The notes below the pieces were generated by a model, which saw only the letters and a list, made by a program, of their open reading frames with translations, was not told where the DNA came from and did no database searches. A stretch of DNA of 64,000 nt. Source: a virus. Each line of letters begins with the position of its first letter. The stretch's first letter is position 1. This document shows positions 1 to 6,033 of the stretch, one piece after another. The position numbers and the translations under genes are program-made. Location of the stretch: IMG/VR virus record IMGVR_UViG_3300023110_000023, positions 1 through 64,000 of that record, one strand, 5' to 3'.

Positions 1-107
1 CGACCACCATCTCTTCTTACAGCCGTTCCGCCCCTGTGGACATGAAGGCCGTTTGGGACACCTGCACCCAATACGCATACCGCTTCAACATGGGCAAGAT
101 GTATTGA
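1..107 (+). CDS. C-terminal fragment of an unidentified protein
   Basis: An open frame enters at the left edge (first full codon at base 3) and ends at the TGA at 105-107, giving 34 residues that end RFNMGKMY. Codon use matches the neighbours, including the avoidance of ATCGA and GATC strings seen throughout. The piece is too short to assign a family. It is followed after 36 nt by the zinc-ribbon gene starting at 144 on the same strand, so it is probably the end of the preceding gene of one operon. Confidence 0.5.
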   Translation, partial: TTISSYSRSAPVDMKAVWDTCTQYAYRFNMGKMY

Positions 108-143
108 TTCCAACCAAAGACGAAAACAAAGGAAGTGAAAGAA

Positions 144-1049
144 ATGACAACAACACCGAAACCCTGCAAAGCACCCGACTGCGTGAACGGCAAGTGGAAG
201 GGCAAGTCCCGCTACAATTGCTTTACCTGTGGAGGCACAGGCGAGTTCAAGCAAGTCGCATCAGCCGAACATCAAGCGATGGTGGACACGATTCGTGAAT
301 ACCTGCCCAAGCGTTCCTTCGCGGTCAGCCTGTGCAACCAAATGGAGAGCAAAGGAAGCCTCTCGCCCAAGCAGATGCCGTTCTTCAACGACCTCTATGC
401 ACAGGCGGTCAAGGTGTCCTCTCGCCCTGCCCCTGTCGCTGTCGCTGTCCCTCCACTCCAACCCGACAACACGGGCTGGGATGCTGTCGTTGAGATGATG
501 AACTCCGCCAACGAGAACGGACTCAAGGTGGCTCGCATTCGCCTCAACGGTGTCGTCTTCAAGGGCTCTCAAGACCGAAGGACAGGCAAGTTCAACAACA
601 TCGCTGTCGTGTCCCGACACGGCAACACCTTGCTCGCTACGCTTGACCGCACCAGCGGAGTGTTGAGCCCACGCAACAACCGAGTGGACTTCTCCGAGAA
701 GGCATGGGAAGACTTCAAACTCAACCCTGTCCAAACCCTTGCTGAAATCGGCAAGAAGGAAGGGAACTGTTGCTTCTGTGCAAGGGACTTGACCGACCAT
801 CGCTCAACCGCACATGGCTACGGTGCTATCTGTGCAAAGAAGTTCGGCTTGGCTTGGGGCAAGGAAACCGCTGACGCTATTGAAGCCAATATCGCTGACC
901 GTGTTCAAGAAGTCGTGCTGGAACTCACCGATGCTGGCGAATATCTCGTCAAGGACTCCGAGAGTGGTGAGGTTATCGCAACCTTCACCAGCCGACGCGA
1001 TGCACTCAAGTTCGCAGACCAATTCAGCGTGGTGGAGGAAGTCCAATGA
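144..1049 (+). CDS. DUF6011-like zinc-binding protein
   Basis: A protein of 301 aa. The N-terminus has a DnaJ-like zinc cluster (CKAPDC about residues 8-13, then CFTCGGTG about 28-35). Near residues 210-240 lies CCFCARDLTD...GYGAICAKKFGL, the pattern of the DUF6011 zinc module found in many phage and plasmid proteins. A nucleic-acid or adaptor role is inference. The ATG at 144 is chosen over an upstream GTG because a Shine-Dalgarno-like GGAAGTGA precedes it. That leader closely resembles the one before the major capsid gene at 11901, which suggests strong translation. The stop overlaps the next start (ATGA). Confidence 0.75.
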   Translation: MTTTPKPCKAPDCVNGKWKGKSRYNCFTCGGTGEFKQVASAEHQAMVDTIREYLPKRSFAVSLCNQMESKGSLSPKQMPFFNDLYAQAVKVSSRPAPVAVAVPPLQPDNTGWDAVVEMMNSANENGLKVARIRLNGVVFKGSQDRRTGKFNNIAVVSRHGNTLLATLDRTSGVLSPRNNRVDFSEKAWEDFKLNPVQTLAEIGKKEGNCCFCARDLTDHRSTAHGYGAICAKKFGLAWGKETADAIEANIADRVQEVVLELTDAGEYLVKDSESGEVIATFTSRRDALKFADQFSVVEEVQ

Positions 1050-1198
1050 TTCCAATGGTCATCATCAACGAAGACAGCACGAAGCAGTCCATCTGCGAGC
1101 GTGTGATGCTACAACACGCCATGATGCTCATGGCGATGGCTGACGACTCCCCGATTCCATCCCCCATCGTGCTGACACGCAAGGGGTTGATGGGATGA
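1046..1198 (+). CDS. Small coupled ORF, 50 aa, unknown
   Basis: A 50-codon frame starts at the ATG of an ATGA overlap with the DUF6011-like gene (1046-1049). It ends in another ATGA overlap with the next gene (1195-1198). The product is methionine-rich (MIPMVIINEDS... ending RKGLMG) with no recognisable domain. The two 4-nt overlaps and an uninterrupted frame filling the gap exactly are the reasons to call it. Translational coupling with both neighbours is likely. Function unknown. Confidence 0.55.
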   Translation: MIPMVIINEDSTKQSICERVMLQHAMMLMAMADDSPIPSPIVLTRKGLMG

Positions 1199-1737
1199 AC
1201 GCGTACCCGCTGGAATACGATGATGACGGCACTCCCTGTCCGATTCGGTCTGCACTCTCGCTGTGCGATGAACACATCAACAAAATGGGGTTGGAAGGGA
1301 TGCAAGTCCTGTCCACAGCCCTCATCCTCAACGGATGCCCCGAAGAACTGCTTCCACGCACGAAGGCTGGGACTCCATACAAAAAGACGCACCAACACCA
1401 CCCTGTCGTCAAATGGGCGAGCGAGAGCGTTGTCAATTGGCTTTGGCTGGTGAATCACGCTCTCACCATCTGTATCATGAAAGACGAGAGGATGGACACC
1501 AAATACGCCTGTTTGAAATCGTTCCAAGAGTGGAATTATGCCGAGTGCCTCAAATACCTTCCCCAAACCGCCATGACCCCATTTGCACTCGCTATGGATG
1601 ACGAGTTCAAGACGGATGACCCTGTGGAAGCATACAGGGCGTTTTACAACGACAAACGCTTCAAGAACGGTCATAGACCCTCTTGGACTCATTCCTCGCC
1701 ACCAGCGTGGTTTAAACAGCAACAGGAGTGGTTTTGA
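1195..1737 (+). CDS. Conserved viral protein of unknown function with D-E-H..K-M motif
   Basis: A protein of 180 aa. It contains CDEHINKMGLEGMQVLSTAL (about residues 24-43), a T.YKKTHQHHP segment, then WASESVVNWLWLVNHAL, and near the C-terminus TPFALAMDDEFKTDDPVEAYR. This order (D..H..KM..E..Q.LSTA, H.HP...W...S..N..WL..H, then P.AMPDE.K) recalls a family of unknown function common in marine phages, recognised from memory of its motif pattern. The His and acidic residues could form a metal site, but that is inference. It starts at an ATGA overlap and ends in a TGATG junction with the next gene. Confidence 0.65.
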   Translation: MNAYPLEYDDDGTPCPIRSALSLCDEHINKMGLEGMQVLSTALILNGCPEELLPRTKAGTPYKKTHQHHPVVKWASESVVNWLWLVNHALTICIMKDERMDTKYACLKSFQEWNYAECLKYLPQTAMTPFALAMDDEFKTDDPVEAYRAFYNDKRFKNGHRPSWTHSSPPAWFKQQQEWF

Positions 1738-2099
1738 TGCCGAAGGGTGCATACAGAAGGTTGGATTGGGACAGCATGGAACGAGCCGTTGCTGGTGTTC
1801 TGCAAACATACGAGGAACAGGGCGTTCAAATCGTGGAGTGGGATTCGTTCCGCCTCGCAGTCAAGGAACTCTATGTCATCATGGCTGAACACCAGCAAGG
1901 GCGAAACTACGGTCGTGGTCGCAACGCTCTCAACAGGTTATCAGCCCCGATAAGCCTCTATTTCAAGAATCACACGAATTGGAAGAGAGGCAAGCAAGTG
2001 TATCAGCGACCTGTGATTTGGGAAGACGGCACTCGCGATTCAGTTCGCGACCAACGCCATGTCATCCGATGGGTCGGAAGTCCAACGCAGACGCGCTGA
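1737..2099 (+). CDS. Unknown protein upstream of terminase, candidate small terminase
   Basis: A protein of 120 aa, with the start at the TGATG junction with the previous gene. It is rich in charged and aromatic residues (YRRLDWDSMERAV; QQGRNYGRGRNALNRL; NHTNWKRGKQVYQRP). Its place directly before the large terminase is the usual place for a small terminase subunit, and a basic DNA-binding surface is plausible. No helix-turn-helix can be confidently read, so small terminase is only a positional guess. Confidence 0.5.
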   Translation: MPKGAYRRLDWDSMERAVAGVLQTYEEQGVQIVEWDSFRLAVKELYVIMAEHQQGRNYGRGRNALNRLSAPISLYFKNHTNWKRGKQVYQRPVIWEDGTRDSVRDQRHVIRWVGSPTQTR

Positions 2100-2102
2100 C
2101 AT

Positions 2103-2110
2103 CCTATAAA
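2103..2110 (+). promoter_or_regulatory. TATA-like box before terminase
   Basis: CTATAAAC lies just after the previous stop codon and resembles the class C (ATAAACC) boxes of the structural genes. A start near 2130 would fall inside the long frame, so the terminase may begin downstream of TTG 2115. Confidence 0.35.
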
Positions 2111-2114
2111 CATA

Positions 2115-3698
2115 TTGATATTCCAATGTCTTGAGATTGGTGGGCAATTCTTCAAAAACCACAGCACACCAGCGTGGTGCGTGGTGGAAGACTTCCAACG
2201 GCTCTCACAGCAACAGGCGAGGGAGATTGCCCTGTTCCCCGACCGCTGGAGTTCGTATTTTCGCACGATTGACGGGAAGGCGTTCCGCTTGGATGCTCGC
2301 CCATACCTTGAGGAAGTGTATCGCCACTTCTCCGCCACCAGCAAGAACTCCGCCACGAAGGTCATCGTGTTGAAGTGTTCTCGGAAGGTTGAGAAGACCG
2401 AAACCATCTGCAACATTCTGCTGTACGCGTTGCTCAATATCCCGTATTTCAACGCAGTCTATACCGCGCCCCGCCAGCCCCAAGTGAGCCGATTCGTTGA
2501 GGAACGATTCAACGGTGCGATGATGTCCAGCGTGAACAACGGATGCCTGTTGAAGCAACGAGTCAAGTCATCTGTGAGCCACCAAACCTTTGATGTCGGT
2601 GCAAGGTCGCTGAACCACTTCTATGCCTATTCCAATTGGGGAGATGCTCACGGTCTGCTGGGGATTGAGGCTGACCTGTGTTGCATTGACGAATATCAAG
2701 ACAGCGACCCCGATGTGCTTCCGATGCTGATGGAGATGCTCGCTCAATCGGACTACAAATGGGTCATCGTCAGCGGGACAGCCCGTGAGCAAGGCTCGGA
2801 GTTTTGGAGGCTGTGGAACACCTCCACGCAAGCCGAGTGGGATGGTGAGAAGTGGATTCACAAAGAGGCAGAAGCCCCGAACATCATCGGGTATCACATC
2901 ACCCAATTGATGCACCCCGACATCACGACCGAAGACATTGAACAAAAGCGAATCACATACACGCCCCGCAGATTCGCGAACGAGGTTCTCGGTGAGTTCT
3001 TTTCGGGTTCAGCCAAACCGCTGACTCTTGACCAAGCCTTGACGATTATTGAGCCCGATATGGACATCGTGGATTCAGTCGTTCCACCCAGCGAATCGTT
3101 CATCGGAATTGATTGGGGGTTGGCGACAACCATCGTGGTCATGGACAAAGACGGCAACATTCTCAACGCCATGAAGGTGGAATCGCGTGGAGAAGACGAC
3201 TTTGATGAAGTCGCCATCATCAAGGACATCATTCTCCGATACAACGCTGTCCAAGTGGTCTGCGACATCGGCTACGGTGCGAGGCAAGTCCGTGAACTCC
3301 AGCGTGAGTTCGGAGAGCGTGTGAAGTCGTGCTATTATGCGAGCCGACCGATGACTCCGTTTGAATATAAGAAACGGGACTCCAATCGCAACCTCATTTT
3401 CATGGCTGTCGTGGACAGAACCACATACCTTGAGCAAACGATTGAGGCAATCAAGAACGGTGAGATTCGCTTGCCTTTCAAGGACAGAAGGCTGGAGTGG
3501 GTGCTGGATGAGTTCTGTGCAATCAATTCGTCAGCCGAAGCAGATATGCGGTCGGGTCGGCAGATTCGTGGACAGCAATTGACCAAATACGGTCGCGATG
3601 GCGATGACCACGCTCTCCACGCTCTCCTGTATGCGAGGCTTGCCCATGAGATGAATGACGATGGTGGGCTTCCGACCATGCGAACCTTCGGAGTTTGA
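2115..3698 (+). CDS. terL: Terminase large subunit (packaging ATPase-nuclease)
   Basis: A 527-aa protein from TTG 2115; GTG 2181 or 2184 are alternative starts. It powers DNA translocation into the procapsid and cuts the concatemer. The ATPase domain has a Walker A-like CSRKVEKTE (about 88-96), a Walker B ADLCCIDEYQD (about 186-196) and a coupling motif VIVSGTARE (about 217-225). The C-terminal RNase H-like nuclease shows FIGIDWG (about 330), VVCDIGYG (about 380) and DDHALHALL (about 497), giving three acidic positions. The Walker A has Glu before Lys where most terminases have Gly, a divergent but known style. The length is typical. It opens the head-gene block. Confidence 0.92.
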   Translation: MIFQCLEIGGQFFKNHSTPAWCVVEDFQRLSQQQAREIALFPDRWSSYFRTIDGKAFRLDARPYLEEVYRHFSATSKNSATKVIVLKCSRKVEKTETICNILLYALLNIPYFNAVYTAPRQPQVSRFVEERFNGAMMSSVNNGCLLKQRVKSSVSHQTFDVGARSLNHFYAYSNWGDAHGLLGIEADLCCIDEYQDSDPDVLPMLMEMLAQSDYKWVIVSGTAREQGSEFWRLWNTSTQAEWDGEKWIHKEAEAPNIIGYHITQLMHPDITTEDIEQKRITYTPRRFANEVLGEFFSGSAKPLTLDQALTIIEPDMDIVDSVVPPSESFIGIDWGLATTIVVMDKDGNILNAMKVESRGEDDFDEVAIIKDIILRYNAVQVVCDIGYGARQVRELQREFGERVKSCYYASRPMTPFEYKKRDSNRNLIFMAVVDRTTYLEQTIEAIKNGEIRLPFKDRRLEWVLDEFCAINSSAEADMRSGRQIRGQQLTKYGRDGDDHALHALLYARLAHEMNDDGGLPTMRTFGV

Positions 3699-3756
3699 TA
3701 CACCACGAAGTTCAAGTTTATCAATGTTTGTTTATCTCACCATTTTTGCATATCAA

Positions 3757-3768
3757 TATATTTATATG
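3757..3768 (+). promoter_or_regulatory. TATA-rich promoter for the gene at 3824
   Basis: TATATTTATATG is the strongest A/T box in the 125-bp gap after terminase. A start about 26 nt downstream gives a leader of roughly 40 nt containing the perfect inverted repeat AGCGGGT-ATG-ACCCGCT (3793-3809). Confidence 0.5.
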
Positions 3769-3792
3769 CTGACATGATTTGGGACATGGTGA

Positions 3793-3809
3793 AGCGGGTA
3801 TGACCCGCT
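3793..3809 (+). promoter_or_regulatory. Perfect 7-bp inverted repeat in leader
   Basis: AGCGGGT and ACCCGCT flank the triplet ATG. It lies 15 nt before the start codon at 3824. It could be a DNA operator or an RNA hairpin controlling that gene; the sequence does not say which. Confidence 0.5.
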
Positions 3810-3823
3810 GACATGGTGATAAC

Positions 3824-4093
3824 ATGGAAGAAAAACAGGAAAAGGTCGCAACGCTTCACAAGCGATGCGAGGATTGCGAAAAATACCCCCGATTCGCTTC
3901 GGCGGTCGGGTGCTGGAACAGGGACTTCGTGTGCAATTGCACCGAAGGCAATATGCTCATGAATGGGCGACGCGTACACCGAGTTCATATCGGGCGATAC
4001 GAAGACTTCGTTGGGCAACCTCCACGCAGGGCGATTGACGACCCCGATGTTGCTGACCCGCTTCCACCGAGAAAACCCTCGCTCTTTGAGTGA
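3824..4093 (+). CDS. Small cysteine-rich protein, unknown
   Basis: An 89-aa protein. Cysteines are grouped as CEDC (about 15-18), then GCWN...FVCNC (about 29-39), consistent with a small zinc or metal site of 4-5 cysteines. The C-terminus is proline- and acid-rich (DDPDVADPLPPRKPSLFE). No family is recognised. It stands alone between terminase and a run of small membrane proteins, with its own promoter and a hairpin in the leader. Confidence 0.6.
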   Translation: MEEKQEKVATLHKRCEDCEKYPRFASAVGCWNRDFVCNCTEGNMLMNGRRVHRVHIGRYEDFVGQPPRRAIDDPDVADPLPPRKPSLFE

Positions 4094-4107
4094 AAAAGCG
4101 GTTCTGT

Positions 4108-4118
4108 GATAAACCCCC
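4108..4118 (+). promoter_or_regulatory. Class C promoter GATAAACCCCC
   Basis: The box begins 28 nt before ATG 4136, the standard spacing in this genome for leaderless transcripts. Confidence 0.6.
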
Positions 4119-4135
4119 TTTGTGATGGTTGAGGC

Positions 4136-4342
4136 ATGGAAGCCTCCACGCTCTTGCTCATTCTCACGGCAGTCGCAGTCCCAACAGCCCTTTGGCTGTT
4201 TGAACGCTACAAGCGTGTCATGGCTGACGGCAAAATCACCCTTGACGAAGTGCTTGAGGAAGGCAAAGCCCTCCTTGACAAAGCAGAAGAAGTCAAGGAA
4301 GCCGTTGAAGACATCGTGGAAGAATCCGAGAAGACGGAGTGA
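4136..4342 (+). CDS. Small membrane protein with N-terminal anchor
   Basis: A 68-aa protein. A hydrophobic segment (LLLILTAVAVPTALWLF, about 6-22) is followed by a short basic stretch and a charged amphipathic helix rich in Glu and Lys (KALLDKAEEVKEAVEDIV). It is the first of three consecutive small membrane proteins (4136, 4351, 4809) between terminase and portal. A holin or lysis cassette is possible, but archaeal virus lysis is poorly known, so this is only a suggestion. The start is set by a TATA box 28 nt upstream. Confidence 0.6.
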   Translation: MEASTLLLILTAVAVPTALWLFERYKRVMADGKITLDEVLEEGKALLDKAEEVKEAVEDIVEESEKTE

Positions 4343-4350
4343 TTCATCAC

Positions 4351-4812
4351 ATGGCTCGCATGACAGACCCGCTTGCCCCTGCTCGCAGGGGGAACTCGTT
4401 CAACGACCGCTTGATGTTGATAGTCGGTGTCCCTGTGGTTCTGTGCTGGGTTGCTTTCGCTTGCTTGGTCATTTGGAACGGACTTCGTGATGACGCTGTG
4501 CTTGACCGTGTTGAAGAATACGGTCTGTTGCTCGCCATCATCGCCACGCCAGCCATGCTGATTCTCAATTCCATCGTGGAACTGTGGAAGACCGAGCAAG
4601 GCAACGAGATTCAAATGCAACCCGACCAAATCCGCGCGGCGATTGAGCAAGGAATCGCACAGGCTGAACACAAGCGTATGCTGGCTATCAAAGACCAAGA
4701 ACACGCTCAAGTTCTCGCTATTGAGAAGGCTCGCCACGAACTGACGGGTCGTATTGATGGACAGCATCAAGACTGTGCTTTGGAAGACGACCCATCCGAA
4801 TCGGAGGAATGA
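4351..4812 (+). CDS. Two-pass membrane protein, possible holin-like
   Basis: A 153-aa protein. Two hydrophobic segments (about 22-45, LMLIVGVPVVLCWVAFACLVIW; about 57-75, LLLAIIATPAMLILNSIV) are followed by a long charged cytoplasmic helix with Gln/Glu/Lys (about 80-130) and an acidic tail (DDPSESEE). It begins 8 nt after the stop of the preceding membrane protein and overlaps the next gene by ATGA. ATG 4351 is preferred; ATG 4360 is an alternative. No family is recognised. Confidence 0.6.
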   Translation: MARMTDPLAPARRGNSFNDRLMLIVGVPVVLCWVAFACLVIWNGLRDDAVLDRVEEYGLLLAIIATPAMLILNSIVELWKTEQGNEIQMQPDQIRAAIEQGIAQAEHKRMLAIKDQEHAQVLAIEKARHELTGRIDGQHQDCALEDDPSESEE

Positions 4813-5084
4813 GCATGACCGAGAAAGACCCAACGCTCGCTTGGGTTCAAGCCATCCATCGCGACCTCACTACGCTCAAGGACAACCACTTGGCTCATGT
4901 GGATGCTGACCTCCAAATGATGAAGCGGGACATCGCTGAAATCAAGGAAGACTTGGCCGAAGTCAAGCCAATGATGGACAACATTCGTGTGTTCTCCAGC
5001 AAGTTCGGTCGGAAGATGCTCATGGTCTTATTGATTTCAATATCATTCACCATCGGCGCACCGATAGGAATGGAAACGCTTTGA
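4809..5084 (+). CDS. Coiled-coil protein with C-terminal membrane anchor (XhlA-like layout)
   Basis: A 91-aa protein. It has a heptad-rich region (about 15-60, with LTTLKDNHLAHVDADLQMMK and IAEIKEDLAEVKPMM) and a C-terminal hydrophobic segment (MLMVLLISISFTIGAPI). This order, coiled coil then one transmembrane helix, is that of XhlA/haemolysin-like accessory proteins next to phage holins; the similarity is of layout only. It is coupled to the previous gene by ATGA. A perfect copy of the dispersed palindrome TATYGRNNYCRATA lies at 5029-5042 in the membrane-segment codons. Confidence 0.6.
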   Translation: MSMTEKDPTLAWVQAIHRDLTTLKDNHLAHVDADLQMMKRDIAEIKEDLAEVKPMMDNIRVFSSKFGRKMLMVLLISISFTIGAPIGMETL

Positions 5085-5108
5085 AACCCAACCGCACATT
5101 GACGGTTC

Positions 5109-5336
5109 ATGCCTCGCAAGTTCGTTGAGTGTCCCGTGTGCAAACATCAACGCTGGACAGTCGCTAAACGACCCAAGTGCAAACGGGAACTACACAAAGG
5201 AACACTTGACCCCGAACCACGAATGTTTGAAGTCCCGTTCAACGAAACGCCCGATGAATACACCATCTCGGACACCCCGCCAGCACGAAAATCACCAAAT
5301 TGGTGGGAAAATCATCTTGATAGACCGAAGCATTGA
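5109..5336 (+). CDS. Small zinc-ribbon-like protein
   Basis: A 75-aa protein. It starts MPRKFVECPVCKHQRW, a CPVC knuckle, with one further Cys (KRPKCKREL), so the zinc site may be incomplete or completed by His. The C-terminus contains PARKSPNWWENHLDRP. No family is recognised. The last codons overlap the promoter of the structured RNA that follows (GATATA at 5335-5340). Confidence 0.5.
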   Translation: MPRKFVECPVCKHQRWTVAKRPKCKRELHKGTLDPEPRMFEVPFNETPDEYTISDTPPARKSPNWWENHLDRPKH

Positions 5337-5340
5337 TATA
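5335..5340 (+). promoter_or_regulatory. Class A promoter for the structured RNA
   Basis: CATTGATATA followed by a C-tract. With the 28-nt box-to-start spacing seen elsewhere, transcription would begin at G5363. That is exactly the first base of the first hairpin of the RNA and past the nearby ATG at 5356. Confidence 0.6.
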
Positions 5341-5362
5341 CCCCCACCTGCTGTCATGGATT

Positions 5363-6000
5363 GTTGGGGCAACAACCCCGACCGAAGCGATACCTCCCGA
5401 TGCGAGTCGGGGGGTGAATTGGAAACACAGGATGGCGAGCAACGCCCCTTAGCAGACAGGTGCAACGCACCTTGCAGACAGGGACAACGCTCTCATCCCA
5501 TACGATACAGGTTGAATGTTAGCCCTGCCCGACCCCAATGTTTTGATGCGACACTCGCTTCGGTGAGTCCCTCCACACTTCTTGGGCATACGGTAAGAAT
5601 CCCCTTGCCTCCCTGTCGTGTGTCATCGGCTCAATCGGTCGGGGAAACCCGACTCCCTCAAGAGTGTGGCTGTGGCTGACCAAGTGTAAGGGCGGGGAGA
5701 GATACCCCGTGAACCTGCTTGCGAAGGTAAAGGCTCGTAAGGCAAGGCTAAGGTGATATTAGTGCTGGGAAGGTTCGCCCCAGCCCGATGTTGTGTTTCC
5801 TCCCAACCGCCCAAACATACACTCAAAGTCAATTCAAGAGCGTAGTGGGAAAACGAGTCATGTCGTTCTTAACCGCTTGGATGGAGAGGAAGGAGGTTCA
5901 TAGCCCGCCAATCCCGAAAAGGTTGGATGGGGGTTGGTTTCGCAGTCCCACCCCAATGCCTTTGGGCAATACGGTGGTTTCGGTCGGCTGTTGCCTCAAC
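5363..6000 (+). ncRNA. Candidate large structured non-coding RNA, about 0.64 kb
   Basis: This is the only long stretch without a believable gene. It has its own promoter and is dense in hairpins read directly: 5363-5369/5376-5382; 5392-5400/5407-5415 (9 bp); 5434-5437/5443-5446; 5458-5463/5467-5472; 5553-5558/5563-5568 closed by a cUUCGg tetraloop; 5638-5643/5648-5653 closed by GAAA; 5693-5697/5705-5709; 5718-5722/5742-5746; 5764-5768/5780-5784 with inner GG-UUCG-CC; 5852-5856/5863-5867; 5908-5913/5921-5926. Longer-range pairs include CCACACT 5573-5579 with AGTGTGG 5663-5669, and GGGCGG 5690-5695 with CCGCCC 5807-5812. A direct repeat GCAGACAGG flanks one hairpin (5452, 5474). RNase P, SRP and group I intron signatures were not recognised. 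Size and style recall the large ornate phage RNAs (GOLLD, ROOL); identity is unproven. The 3' end is a guess. Confidence 0.55.
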
Positions 6001-6003
6001 ATC

Positions 6004-6014
6004 GTTAAAAACGG
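6004..6014 (+). promoter_or_regulatory. Class C-like promoter of portal gene
   Basis: GTTAAAAACGG begins 30 nt before ATG 6034. It supports that start over the upstream ATG at 5788 and argues that the frame between them is not translated. Confidence 0.55.
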
Positions 6015-6033
6015 CACAGCCCAACGAACATTC

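Noticed and set aside
5356-5679. 107-codon frame starting at ATG 5356 (MDCWGNN...)
   Set aside because: The ATG is only 21 nt from the TATA box, the composition is odd (Arg/Ser/Pro/Cys) and dense stem-loops explain the sequence better.
5788-6033. N-terminal extension of the portal frame to ATG 5788
   Set aside because: It lies over the hairpin-rich RNA region, its residues look unlike a portal start, and a TATA-like box 30 nt before ATG 6034 fits the genome-wide spacing.
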